Assembly (NCBI GenBank): GCA_023053545.1
Contig: JAKZAN010000005.1
Span: forward strand, 3,410,001 to 3,474,000
Length of the DNA stretch: 64,000 nucleotides
Origin: Lepidurus packardi
Taxonomy: Eukaryota; Arthropoda; Branchiopoda; Notostraca; Triopsidae
Direction: 5' to 3'
The position numbers and the translations under genes were made by a program. Below, one piece after another: positions 37,874 to 53,000 of this stretch (its first letter is position 1; every line of letters starts with the position of its first letter). Below the pieces are notes generated by a model. The model did no database searches. It was not told where the DNA came from and saw nothing but the letters and a program-made list of their open reading frames with translations.

Positions 37874-40300
37874 TTGGCATATCGGCGGGTAAATCTGCAC
37901 GTCAAAAGCTGTGTTCTGGAACTTCCCGGAAAAGCTCCGTTCTTTTGGGCGAAACGGGAACGGAGCGACGTTACACAGAAAACGGCTGGGAACGGAGCTA
38001 GAAAGAAGGTTTTCGCTTATGCAAGTTTGCGTAAACCAGCATTACTTCTCGACGGATATTGCATCGCAATCCAACTTGAGTCGTCATGCGAAAAGATTGC
38101 ACCCAGAAATTTTCAATAAATGCGAGGATGAGGATAACAAGAGTATCGGGAACCAGTTACTCATGAGCAGGTATGAGCAGTAACTTACGTTACTATCACC
38201 CAATTTACCGTAGTTTTGTGAAACCAAAATGTATATCATTTTTTCATCTTTTAAAATGTGATAATCTTATCGTAAAAATGCTTGCGGAAGACAATTTGCC
38301 ATTGAGCTCGATTTCCCGACCGGGCTTTCGAAACTTACTCCAGGTAAGTTTGTAATATTTTGGGTAGAAGCGATAAGTTAACTAATTGAACTAGCAATTA
38401 ATTCTTCCTACTTGGGGGTATTGTATACGTACTAGACCCAAGCTATTAGATTCCAAGCCAAGAACATCTCCGCCATACGCTCATTCCTGAATTGACCCAG
38501 AAGACCTAACAGGCAGTTCAAGCGAAACTCGACAGCGTAAAAGCCCCTGCCATCATGGTTAACATTTGGTCATACAAGCGGATGAAGGGCTATGTTGGTA
38601 TATCCTGCTCAGCATTACATCGGATTTTGTGCCTTTTACGTGCTTGCAGTCAGTAAAGAAGATGGTTGGTTGGTCGCCATACGGCCGCGGCCATTTTCGA
38701 AGAATATGAAAGTGTTATAAACGAATGGCAGTTGCAAAGACAGGTGTAATCTGTTCTTTATTTTTGTATCAGTTCGTTCTTTAACTGTTTTTTGTTCCCT
38801 AACAAGGTGATCCGGATTCTTACAGAAAGCGGTAGAAATACGAAGTGTGCTTTCGACATCTCTCTACTCGGCTGGACACCCATCTCTCTACCGGGCTACC
38901 CGAGTTCAGTCGACATTCTCGGGTACTCCCAGAGCGCTGATCCTGAAAATGGTGAGTTTTCAGATCTTGACGTGCAGTACAAAGTTGAGGTTTCGTCGTA
39001 CAACGTTGCCGATGAGCTAGAAGAAGACATGACAGGTCTGAATAGAGTTAAAAGAGAAGAGGAAGCAACACACTAACAGATTGAGCTGGATTTTAACAGT
39101 TTATTCTTTGAACGTGCATTCCTCGCAAGCCAACCGTCACGTTCTTTATCTGCTACATCTCGGGTAAGTTGCGTAGCTCATACATTACAATGTGTCCTAT
39201 AAGACGGTTTAAAAGCTCTAGACGTATGTGTATAAACTAATTTTTCTTACTAAATTAAGTCACTTTCCATGAGTAGGGGAGTCTGAAGAATGCAGTGCAT
39301 TAAGTATAAAAAACAGTAGCGTATGTGCGAAAAAGCACTCCCGATACCGAAGTTCTGAGTAGCACCGTCGGAATCCAGATACCACCCCAAAACATGACGC
39401 GTTGGAATTCCCAATACAAAATGCTCGATAAATTTTTGGAGGCGCTGTATCTTGACAAACAATTGCAAAACAAGCTTAACACTTGTAAGAAGCTTGGCAA
39501 GCTATTAGCCCTGCAATGTAAGATGCTCAAAGAACTCACGGTTCTTTTAGGACCCTTAAAGTTGTCTACGGATGCGTTCCAAAAAGATTTTGAAACCACG
39601 GGACTGGTGATCCCGGCATATTGTCATGATCTGTCATGATTTTGTACAGTTTCCCCAGTCCCTTTTTTTCTTGTGTGTTTCTTTTCCCCAACCTACGTCA
39701 TAGATTGCCAGTCCAAGTAGTCGACGAGAGGACGTTGTTTAAGAAAAGTACTAGAAAAAAGGGTTCGATTTGCCATGTACAGGCAGAGAACCAGTATAGC
39801 CACGAGTCGATTACAACTCGAATACAATAAAAATGGTTAAGTTTAGACAGACTTCGACAATATCTGGAAATAGTCAACAGGATGTCCTCGGATTGGATTG
39901 TGAATCTCGATGGCCCATTGGTCGTTTATAACAAACATTTTACGCAAGCGTATTACACCTTCGTTAAAGCGACGCGTGGAATGTGTTCTGCATGACACAT
40001 TCTATGTGCTAAGTAACACAAATTATATTAATTATTTCTTGAGAGACTATGCGTATGATTTCGCAGAAACTTTTCTGGACTTTCTTTTTTTATATAGACC
40101 CTTCGTTTAGCCCTCTTCGGTTCTGGCGATTTAATGCTCACCGATTTCCTACTGTGTCGGAAACCACTAAGGTCGTGTTTGTTGTCTCAGCAGCCACAGC
40201 AAACATAGAGGGGATTTTAGCACAGCTTATCTATCCTTTCGGCAAGAGAAATCGCACGAAATCTGTCTGGGCTGTTCTTCTCGCTGCTTTTTATTAAGCG
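37874..40300 (+). mobile_element. Decayed hAT-superfamily DNA transposon with BED finger
   Basis: Fragments of one hAT transposase follow in the correct order but are broken by stops and frame changes. A BED-type finger tail (SNLSRHAKRLHPE, near 38060-38130) comes first. Next are AEDNLPLSSISRPGFRNLL at 38284-38340 and a segment reading APAIMVNIWSYKRMKGYVG near 38550-38600. CVAHTLQCVL follows near 39170-39200, just before an in-frame stop. TRWNSQYKML lies near 39400, and the C-terminal dimerisation block (PLRFWRFNAHRFPTVSE, AATANIEGI) at about 40110-40220. In intact hAT elements these parts form a cut-and-paste transposase. Internal stops (for example after the BED segment near 38181) show it is inactive as a single ORF, though introns cannot be excluded. 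Terminal inverted repeats and the 8-bp target duplication were not identified. Confidence 0.85.
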
Positions 40301-40347
40301 AAGCGCTCATTTGCAGGTTTAGTGCGATTTCTCTTCGCCGAAAGGAT
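40233..40347. repeat. Near-perfect inverted repeat at the end of the hAT transposase
   Basis: Arm 40233-40257 (25 bases, coding for the PFGKRNRT segment of the transposase) reappears inverted at 40322-40347 with one extra C. The two arms are separated by about 64 bases. The transposase reading frame ends inside the spacer. Confidence 0.9.
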
Positions 40348-42084
40348 GTCAGACGCGATACGAAAAATTCGCACAGCAAATTCTAGAACCATATAATTTT
40401 GTTCGTGTTAATTAACCAAATTCCAATAATAATTAAGTGATAATGTGTCCTAAGGCCACATTATACTTCAAGTAGTTGACCACTTTCCGTCGAAAGATGT
40501 CATTGGTGATGGACCCCTATATCCTGAGAATATCGCAGCCAAATATACTAGCCACGCCTTATCTTTAGCACACATGACCTAAGCAAAATATACAAATATG
40601 ACTAATTTCTACCACTAGAGGTCTGTACACAATAATGAGGGAAAGGGAAAAAGTTAACCTTATGCTAAGGAGCTTCCTGTGTTCGCCTGACAATGGGAGG
40701 GAAATATCAATGGAAGTGAAATCCAATTTTCATGCGTTAAACGTGTAAGCACTTAGAAATTACGAACTCAGCAATAGAAAGTAACATCTGTCTTTCCTCT
40801 GAGGTAGAGGCATTTTCTGTGCCCTAGAGCTCACAGTAAAAACGGATACTATTTTCATAGAAAATGGTCATTACCATGTTTTACACTCAAGGTTGGCACC
40901 CGTCTTATCAAGCGCTCGTCTTTGCGATCCACGTTTTTTTAATATCGCTTTATTCAACTTACAGCATTCGAAAATTACAGCATTCGCTTTTTGGTCTTTT
41001 GTTTGAGATTTTGAGATGTTTGGTCCATCCTCACCCTTTTGCTGCTCGTATGATTTCTGGAATCGGTATAGAAGCCTAGGTGTTACTCTAGGTTATATAA
41101 ATCATGACCGGATATCAAAATGCCATGGTGCTATACTCTCGAAACAGTGGGTATAAGTCGTCTAATCCTTGCCCGTGTTATTAACTAAAGCTTGCTCATT
41201 TCGAACTGTTTTGTAGGCCTGCTGACTAAAACCAAGCCCAAACTTTTGTGATATCCGTATTTACTGAGCTAAAGGGCACAGAAAATGCCCCCACCTCAGT
41301 GTAAAGACAGATTTTACTATAGGTCTGGTGACCTATCGCTGTCAGGATGACCAGTGTGTATCTATACAAGGCCCAGAACGCCACACCTCAGTGTGTTCTA
41401 TACTGTCGAAAAAACGGGTATAGGGAAACCTCAGAGGTCCAATCCTTACCCGTGGGATTAATTAAAACCTGCTGTCTTTGAACCTGCTCCTCTCTATAAC
41501 CGAACAGTAAGAGTGAGCAGATTCGTTCTGAACTGCCGCTCAGATAATGACCCTAACAGAAAGATAGAGAGAAGGCGAATTCTTCTGAGTGGGTTGATGC
41601 AACGGCGTCTAGGCTCACCGCTTCTTTATTTGGCCAAGTGAGTAAGATCAGAGATACAACTTTGCGTAAAAATACAGGAAAAGCAGTACTACATTCTGGT
41701 AAGTCGAACATGGAGGATATTCATCACGGATTGGCCAATGAGGCGCATGCCAAGAAATATTACGAAAGAGAAAAAACAGTGTGACTGCCCGTCAGAATTT
41801 TGGGTACACTTCCTAAGCTAGGTTACCTGGGAGCATCCCGATGACCTTGTAGGTGACGAAAGGACTTATCGAAATCACCAAAGCTGCAGAGGAACTCTCT
41901 TCTTTCTGTGAATTTGACTCAAAACGGATAAACCACTACTCTATGTAATCCCTAGCTTGTTTTTCGATTTCCTTGTATTTTTACCATGAGCTTGTATGAA
42001 TGACCAGAAACGTAAAAAAACAAAAAAAGTATAATATAAAAATAGGTTTAAAGGGGGAATGAAGTTTCAAAAGGAAAAAAAACG
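40348..42084. other. Repeat-derived, non-coding stretch between two transposon remnants
   Basis: No coding exon was recognised. The stretch contains an imperfect direct repeat of about 80-95 bases (about 41128-41208 and 41393-41486). It shares 'ctatact.tcgaaa', 'gggtata', 'aatcctt.cccgtg' and 'attaa.taaa'. Confidence 0.5.
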
Positions 42085-42366
42085 TGTTATAGAACAGACA
42101 AAACTACATTTTCTGGCTGAAGAATAAATCGGCTCCGCCGCTTTTCGCCAAAGCCGTAGCGTGACACCCTGCCGGGCCGATACCGGCGCCCGAAAGCCCT
42201 TTCGGCAAGTTTCGGTTCGGATTAGCAGCCGAGTGCCTATCCCAATGCAATGGGACCGCACGAGGTTCGGACTATGCGGTTTACGCTTTCTGTACAGGGG
42301 AGCCCGCAAGTCACGGCGCGAAGTAAAAGTCCGTTTTTTGTGATTGATTTTGTAAATTAGCTTTGT
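42085..42366. repeat. Dispersed fold-back repeat, copy B
   Basis: The copy starts with 'gttatagaacagac' and continues with a GC-rich core homologous to 12351-12530. Shared blocks include 'gccgtagc', 'ctgccggg', 'ggcaagtttcg', 'aatgggaccgcacgagg' and 'actatgcggg/t'. It ends with an arm like the right arm of copy A ('aaaagtc.ttttttgtg' through 'tttgtaaatta'). The left inverted arm seen in copy A is missing or much shorter, so this copy is probably truncated. Confidence 0.8.
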
Positions 42367-42769
42367 AAGATTATATGAATAATTAACTTAGGGGCTTTTC
42401 AGCCATAATATATAACTTGGTATATTTTATATACAGATTTTTTTTTCGTTTTCAAACCTTATTTTAGAAAGTCATTTTTCGTTCAATTTAGTTCGGCCTA
42501 AATATATTTGGTAACAGTTGTGATAGTTGTTCGTAACAGTTTTGTTCGTTTCAGTTCGTAAAAATCCTAAACTGGCTCTTGCCATAAGATAAAACATAGG
42601 CCATAAAAAAACGCCACAAGTTATGTGTGCCCTGGTCTCGAGCAAATCCAATTAGTGACTTGTCATATCCTTCACCTTACTTTTATGGTCTTCTCCTTTT
42701 CATGGTCATTCTTGAGTTCCGCACAAGCTTAGATCATATACGCATATCAGTGCTTTGGATATTTTGAAA

Positions 42770-43080
42770 AAGATACCTATCGATGGTGTGTAGAAAAATG
42801 ACGGGATTGGACTGGACATCTATATAAAGGAGCCAGTTGCATTTAGTCAAGAGATACCTCAAGATTCTTCAGTGGACCTTTCAATTAGTCCTCTTCAATA
42901 CTGGAAATTAAATGGATACAGATTTCTTATCCTGTCGGAAATCGCGAAGGACGTGTTTCATGTCCCAGCGTCAACAGCAAACATAGAACGTATATTCAGT
43001 ACTGCTTCAGACATCTATCAGCTAACAGAAACAGCATTAAACCAGAACAACTCTCTTCTCTTTATCAATCCAAATTCTCA
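42770..43080 (+). mobile_element. hAT transposase 3' fragment (second element)
   Basis: The reading frame contains the hAT C-terminal dimerisation block: SPLQYWKLNGYRFLILSEIA, then VPASTANIERIFSTA and FINPN. This is closer to the hAT consensus than the same block of the 37.9-40.3 kb element and differs from it, so it is a separate insertion or family. Nothing of the N-terminal or catalytic part was found upstream. It lies about 0.4 kb before the breakpoint of the protease duplication. Confidence 0.85.
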
Positions 43081-43497
43081 TTTACTTTACATATTTTTCT
43101 GCTCAGAAATGCATCGATTCATCCAGTTAACAGGAACACTTTCAAGCGTCTACTCTAATTGTTGTTTTTATGAATGATGCTAAAGGAGATGCTTTCCGAC
43201 GAGATGGGAAATCTGCGTTTATTATTTTGCCAGTTTTGGACATGGCATTATGTTTCCAACAGCTGCTAAAATCTGTGCTTATTGCGTGATAATTAAAACG
43301 CAGCAGGATAGCGTTATTTTCTCTCACGTGATTTGATTTTCCTCTAACAATCCCTACACTCAGGATCGAACGAATCACCTGGTGGCTTAAAAATGTATGT
43401 GCCTGATTTCGCAAAATTTCATGATATCACTCAATCGTATTGAAGAGCTGTGATTATCGTAATAATTAGTGATGACTTGGTTGTGAATGTCGTTTGG

Positions 43498-43606
43498 CCG
43501 TTCATACAATGACCAAAGGCACGATCACAGAGATGGACAAAGGGATGACAGAGAACCGGGACCCTCTTACAAGGAAAGACCCAGATATTCTTATCAGCCT
43601 TATTGA
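43498..43606 (+). pseudogene. RAMAC: 3' fragment of RAMAC carried by the segmental duplication
   Basis: The sequence matches 57203-57311 (constant offset 13705) and encodes only the last part of RAMAC, from the SYNDQRHDH region to the stop. The upstream sequence is unrelated, so there is no start codon or RNMT-binding N-terminus. It is a passenger fragment on the segment that carries protease copy 1 and should give no functional product. Confidence 0.9.
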
Positions 43607-43925
43607 GCCTTAATTGGCAGAATTGGGCATATTTGTTATCTGTCAATAAATGGAAGGCTTTTTATCATTTTTGTACCTATATTCTGTATTTGCAACACTT
43701 CAAACTTTTAGAGTTCAGGAACTGCTCTGCTTGCATAAGCGACTGTATTGTTGAACGATAACTAATAAAATGGTGCATTAAAGGAACAAACCACATGCGT
43801 ACGTCTGCTTTTATCTGTCCGGCTGTGTAAATCCACTTACACACACTAATATTTGCTGAATGATGAGATGGGAACTCACTTCCGCAACTTTCTGACGAAG
43901 GAGGGGAAAGAAAGGCATGAGCGGA

Positions 43926-43932
43926 TATAAAA
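43926..43932 (+). promoter_or_regulatory. TATA box of protease copy 1
   Basis: TATAAAA lies 55 bases before the start codon at 43981, leaving room for a transcription start near 43955-43960 and a very short 5' UTR. The same element at the same distance is found in copy 2. Confidence 0.65.
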
Positions 43933-43980
43933 TGCTGGCAGAATGTACCAATATCCCATCCGAATCTAGTCTTGATCAGA

Positions 43981-47318
<3,338 letters not shown>

Positions 47319-48839
47319 ATGCAAAATAATCTTTCAACTGATGAGAAACCGGAGATGTGCCCTGTGTGTGCATCAGCTGGTATGAGGTATTCTTTGCGCC
47401 TGTTTCAAATCAACTTTGAAGAAGCAGTGTCCATGTGTGAAAATCCTGAAGTAAGAAGATTGAAAACGATCTTTTCTTATCTATTAATAAATGTTATGGT
47501 ATTTTTAGTGCACGTATCCGATCTGGGAGCAGGAACCTGTTATAAAGGCTAGAAATGCCTGCGATTTGCCTCCTTCCAAACTGCTGATTGGTACGAAAAG
47601 TGGTGCAAAGCCAAATCGTCTGCGTACTAGTAAACACTCAGATTCTGACTCGGCGATCTCAATGAACTCTGGTATATTCATTATTTTTAGCTAAAGACTT
47701 TCTATTATTGAATTTATTGTTTACGAATTTCAGGTTCGTCTTACGCCAGCTGGTGCAGCACTGCTAGCAATATTTCAGATGACAGTAGCTTCACATCGAA
47801 GCCCTATCCTACCCCTTTCAATGTAAGAACTTCCTACCCTGTGACATTAAGTCCAGCTTCTTCTGTGGTCAGCCTTACAGATAGAGAAGTAGAACAATTG
47901 ACACAGGCAAACTGGACAACAAATACCGATGTGTTCATCGATGTATCGGATGGTAACAGCAGCACCCTGCCTTTTATTTCAAATTCGGAGTTTGCTGACC
48001 AACCGAGTGCTAGCACAGGCAATGACTTCGACTTTCTTGATGCCATAGTAGCCGAGGTGATAGGAGAACGATCCCAAATTAGTGCTCAAATTCCCAGCCA
48101 GGAGTCAGCGTTTTCCACGTATTCAGTCGCTCCCTTTTTGCCTGCTGCTACCTCCACATCGGTTCTACCTGCTACTGAATCCTTGGTTAGTTCTGCTCAA
48201 GCACCATCAACGCTGCATTCAACTCATTCCGAACACACTTTTTCTATTCTGTCAGCTGTCAAAAGACCTACACCGAAATCCACCGCATCACATGAATTTC
48301 GTGTTGCTCCTCCTGCCAAAAAAGCAGATAGAACTAAACGTCCATCCACAGCTCCACCTAAAGTGGCCCCTCCGCCTGGCAAACGGCAGCCGAAGAGAGA
48401 TTCGGCTTTGGTGTTTGATCTAAACTCGTCGTCTAAGTCTGAAGCAGCCAAAAAGTCCAAAACACCAGTGGTTAAGAAACGGACCGAGCCTCCACTGATC
48501 ACGCCAACTGCGAAAGGGTCAAGTCGTCCGTCTAGTTCTTCCACTAATCTCTTGTCTCGTGGCTTACGGACGGCAAAAACACTAAGTGTCACGCCAAAGC
48601 CTACATTAGCTCCACAACCCCTCACGTTTCGTGTCCTCACGCCCGAATCAGACAGCGGGATAGCCAGTGGTGAATCTAGTCCTGTTCCCTTCACCAACGA
48701 GAGTTTTGAGCGTGTGCAAAGTTCAGGAGCAGGATCGGGTACACGCAAGCTACGGATTAATGTCACGTTAAATAACTTGCGCAAAAAAGGCTTAATTCTG
48801 CAACCCCAAATGCAACTTATGGACACTGGAAGCAGGTAA
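47319..48839 (+). CDS. Protein with USPL1-type N-terminal zinc-binding module, no peptidase domain
   Basis: Exons 47319-47450, 47509-47671 and 47734-48839 give 466 residues. The start is the first ATG after a likely 5' UTR acceptor. The N-terminus (CPVC at 14-17, then FQINFEEAVSMCE and C-x4-C ending CTYPI) closely resembles the N-terminal module of vertebrate USPL1, a SUMO isopeptidase linked to Cajal bodies. That module has CPAC, a similar YRISFQESIFLCE segment and CIYPL. The remainder is Ser/Thr/Pro- and Lys-rich and looks disordered, with a basic segment (PPAKKADRTKRPS) that could be a nuclear signal. No cysteine-protease domain is present. The stop overlaps an excellent splice donor (AGCAG|GTAAGAG at 48836), so the gene may also splice onward, but no next exon was found. 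Nuclear role is inferred from USPL1. Confidence 0.65.
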
Positions 48840-48850
48840 GAGCGTCTCTG

Positions 48851-49078
48851 AAGCTGGCCTTACACTGGCCTGTCGGCGTGTCGAAACACGCGACAGAAGA
48901 CAGACACCCACGGAAAAAAGCCTATTTTGTGATTGTGCGGAACGACTTCTGTCTCTAGTGTGCCGACGCCAAAAGAAGAGCAGCGCTCAACTCCGTCTCT
49001 AACGGGTTTTTTGTTTTTTTTTCCGTGGGTGTCTATCGCGTGTTTGTACACATCGACAGGCCAGTGTAAAGCCAGCTT
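48851..49078. mobile_element. Fold-back / MITE-like element
   Basis: Arms 48851-48919 and 49015-49078 are near-perfect reverse complements. Shared blocks are 'aagctggc.ttacactggc', 'ctgtcg', 'aaacacgcga' and 'gacacccacggaaaaaa'. The left arm carries about 7 extra bases. The whole is about 228 bp with a non-coding spacer, typical of a non-autonomous DNA transposon. It begins 11 bases after the stop codon of the USPL1-like gene. No clear target-site duplication was seen. Confidence 0.85.
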
Positions 49079-50036
49079 TACCATGTTGTTCGCCGGCGAA
49101 TGACGTTCCAGCTCAGAATATCCGCTGCTCTCCGTTCGTGATATGGGAAATTTTTGCTCGCATAAAAGTCAGGAGGAAAACTTTTTAAGTTAAAATTTGT
49201 GTATTATACTTGTAAATAATCCCAAACCGTATTAAAATAGCAGTGTTCAGTTTCCAGGCTACTACAACAATATTTTTCAACAAAATAACCTGTTTTCCCC
49301 ATTTGTCCGTCGAAAAGTCAAATGTGAACTCAAAGAACACCAAAAATCATGAAAGTAAACAATATGAAAGCATGAGACAGGAAAATAAAATATTAAAATA
49401 AAACCGCATCTTTGTTGTACATTCAATAAACCTATTCAATAAACCTCGCAAAAAATATTTTTTTGTCAAGTCAAGGAAGGCAAAAATGTCTCAATTTGTC
49501 AATTTCTCTTGGAAAGCGTCTCCAAGCTGTACGATTTATGCTAATTCTAGTTTGTTTGTTTATTCTTCCCTCGGTTTCTTCTCATAACCATGGCATGTTA
49601 ACTTTGGAGTATTGGTGAGCTTCCTAGTTGATTTTTCAACTCGATTTTGAGATCATCGGATTTGATTAGTTTTTGCCTTCCTTCACTGCCATTCCAGTCA
49701 ATTTAGAAATCAATAAGGAGCTGAACATCGTACAAGAATCTTGCATTCTTCATTGGAAGCAGGCATTCGTAATAGAAAGACAGTCGGTAACTTGTTAAAG
49801 CTTTCAGCAATCGCAACAAACATACAAGATATTTCTTTTTTCTCAAAAATAGAACACTACTTATCTCATCACTGCAGTGAAATAAAACTCGAAAAATAAA
49901 TCATAGCTATATGTGGCAAATTTTGTAGAATCATGCGCTGCAGCTACTGGCAATGCTTGATAGTTTTGTACATCATGGCAACCCGATACCGTAATTCTTG
50001 CTACCGTTTCGTCCGGTTCTTTTTCCCCCCCAGATT
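49079..50036. other. Intergenic between convergent genes
   Basis: AT-rich sequence. The USPL1-like gene (+) and ZNF395 (-) converge here, so it should contain their 3' UTRs. No further coding exon is recognised. Confidence 0.5.
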
Positions 50037-53000
50037 CTAATCACCAAAACGAGTGCAGGCTTTCTTCCATTTGCATTGCGTACACCACATCTCTCTATGT
50101 TCCATGCCGTACACTTTGCGACACTTCTTGGCTTCGCCTCGAGGCCGGCGAACGGGAGACGCTTTAGGCGAAGGTCCGGAGCGAGACAGTTTCATTTGTT
50201 TAGGAGGGTACTGTAAGCAAAAAGGCAAAGTTGAAGTCTTGTTTATGCAAATTTCAAAAGATTAAAACTAGAAAAGGTTACCGATCCAACACCAGAAGAC
50301 CATGAAATACTACGTACTCGGGCAGGAATTAAGATAGGTCTGGCAGCTTTCCAGGCTCCGTTGCATTCGAGATCTGCTTTTCAAAACATTGCCATTTTAA
50401 ATTTAGATGGGACTGGATATGATCCTTGCAAATCTTTCAATAGCGGCAAAGTTTTTACCTTCATGGGGTAGACGAGCGAGTTCCATTTGAGGCGAAGTAG
50501 GGGGCGGACTATTGTTGAAAGCGAAACCAACAGGGAATATTTGTACTGCAGGGCTTGGGTTGTTAAGCTCGTTAACTTCTTCTAATTTATCTTCCTCGTC
50601 TTCCGCGACCCCTTCAGTTTCCGTGTAGTAGAATTCTTCTTCATGGTCACTTAGATCGTCACCTTCCGTCCTAGGTCTGTTTTTTTTCCCCGAGAACCAG
50701 AAATAACGACTTTAGTTTATCTTTTTCCCCTTATGCCTTAATGACGGGATAGTTCTTCGTTCGAGACTTTAACTTACCCAATATGAGCAGCTCGCACGTG
50801 CTCTTCTATAGTTGAGCAAGTGGTAGTCACAGTTCGACAACCGGGCCAAGTGCATTGGTAAATAATGTGCCTCTACAAAAAAAAAAAAAAAAGAAGAGCA
50901 AAGAAAAGATTAGTAATAATCGTAAGTGACCTTTCTTTGTTATGGAATAATGTGGTTCGAACGCGTAGCTCTTGTTTTTTTTTTTTTTAAAAGTAAAAAA
51001 TGAAAGTAACCCTCGAGTTGCGGTATTACCCACCGAGGGTTGTCGTAAACGTAATTCTCGCTGGGATATGTGATAGCAGTTAATGAAAAAAAGCTCTTCC
51101 GGGTTGCGAGTTACGGCTCTTGGACAAAGAAAAGAGCCGTGGCCTTTGCAACGCAGGGTGGGAACCCAGAATTCCGACCTTCAGTGTTTTAAAGGCTTTT
51201 CCCTTGACGTCAAATGTAAAATCGGGTGGGCACTTCAGAAAGTACAAGGGCCAACCCGAATTCCAGACACGTGTGATGATTGTGTTGCAAGTAGTGGTCG
51301 TTGAGAACGAGGACACAACTGTTTTGAAAAAGGGTCATAATTCGCCTTTCGCGTAGGTTTTTGGCAAAGTGCCCTTTAGCCTTGGAGACCACACAAACAA
51401 ACAACAAGTTGCTTTATCCCTAGTTTGCAAATGAGCTGAAGACGAGAGAGTTCTGACACTTACTTTAGCAGAGCGAGAATCGTCCCCGTCACTAGATTCG
51501 TCCGTAACGATCCCGTCATCCGAGTGGGATTTCGGAGGCGTGAAGTCGCCCACCCATGAGTCAAAATACGAAGCCGGAGCACTTTCGCTTAATGTGGAGT
51601 AGCCGCTACCATACGATGAAGCTCCGCTACTGCTCGGCGACGTAAGTCCATACTCTGGACGATTGGTCGCGTGTCCTAGAACGGTAAGGAATTAGAATAG
51701 GTGGTATGTTGTACTGTATGTATTACGGCAATGGAAAGTGAAAAGCTTCCGAGACTACGTATATAACGTATTGGAGATAGGAATGAGAAAGCGGAAACTT
51801 AAAGAGTTTCGGTCTCGTGGCCTACTTTTACTAGCATCTTTCCTGATAAGCTCCTATGAAGACATTTTCGTTTTCACTGTCCTAGTTCGGGAGGGAGCTT
51901 TTTGGCCTGTCTTTTCCCTTTCATTGGCGCTGGTAAAACATCTTACCAGCACCCAACGCTTTCACACTGAGATGAAATGACGGTCAATGCGAAGCGTTAT
52001 GACCTACTTATTGCGACTCGGCATTTACATATGAAAGTAAGCTTAACATTCACCTACTGTGCTAGATAGGAACGTACAATGGTAAGGATTTTGAGGTAAA
52101 GCTTTCCTTACACAATTTCTCGTGGCACGCTGAGCTTTTTTTAAGAACATACCTTCAAAGTGGGGCGAGTGGGGGCTGCAAGAGAGTCTCATCAAAACTA
52201 GAGCAGCCGCACACTCGTCCATTACATCGCCTGAATCGGCCATCACCTCAAGCTCATGAACAGGCGTTGAAACTGGCGTTAGTGGTCGTCTTTTCCTCCT
52301 GTTAATAATACAAAAATATTTAAAAAAAACTATAACGCAGAAAAAAAAGAAGCACCAAATAAGTACTGTCGTAAGACTACATGGAGATTTCCACTGCTCG
52401 TGCTCAAGCGTGCTCTGACCAATGAGTTCGCACATTTTTCATGCCGTCGAACACATTTCCAAAAGCTTTTTTTACAAACTTTTTTAACTGCTCGTGAGGG
52501 AATTCGCCTTGACATTATGTCGCTTGGAAGCAATACTGCATTTTCACTTACGCTGATTGCGGAACGTCAATTCCAGACGATGAGTTCCGCTTGCGTAGTT
52601 CTGCCGCGCTGAAACCCATTTCAGCCATTTTGGCGAAATCCAGATCTTGGTCCATCAAACGAAGCGATTTGCGACTCTCGAGTAAGCGCACTTCTTCCAA
52701 ACGTTTAGTGACCTCTGCCGCCTAAAGATTTGCCAGAATGAAAAGGGATACAAAAAAAGTCCAGTTAGTTACGATTGCGTATAAAATTTCCCTTCACAAA
52801 CGTAGAACAGGAAGTGAGGCAACTGCTTATGCAACAATGGGGATAACCCCGACCATTTCAGTTTTTGAGGGCAGTACGCATTTCATGACGCCGTTATAAT
52901 TACTCGGGCCGGTTCTCTAAGCTCGTTTTTTCCAGCTTACGAAAGACGCAAAAAACTGCATGTTTTTTATTTATCAGTTGAAGTCGCGTGATCAAAACAA

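Noticed and set aside
37911..37925. 15-base inverted match 'gtgttctggaacttc' shared with about 47130
   Set aside because: A single 15-base match between two places in 64 kb is within chance expectation, and flanking sequence similarity was too weak to call a shared repeat.
48224..48826. Minus-strand 200-codon ORF
   Set aside because: Antisense shadow of the low-complexity part of the USPL1-like exon.
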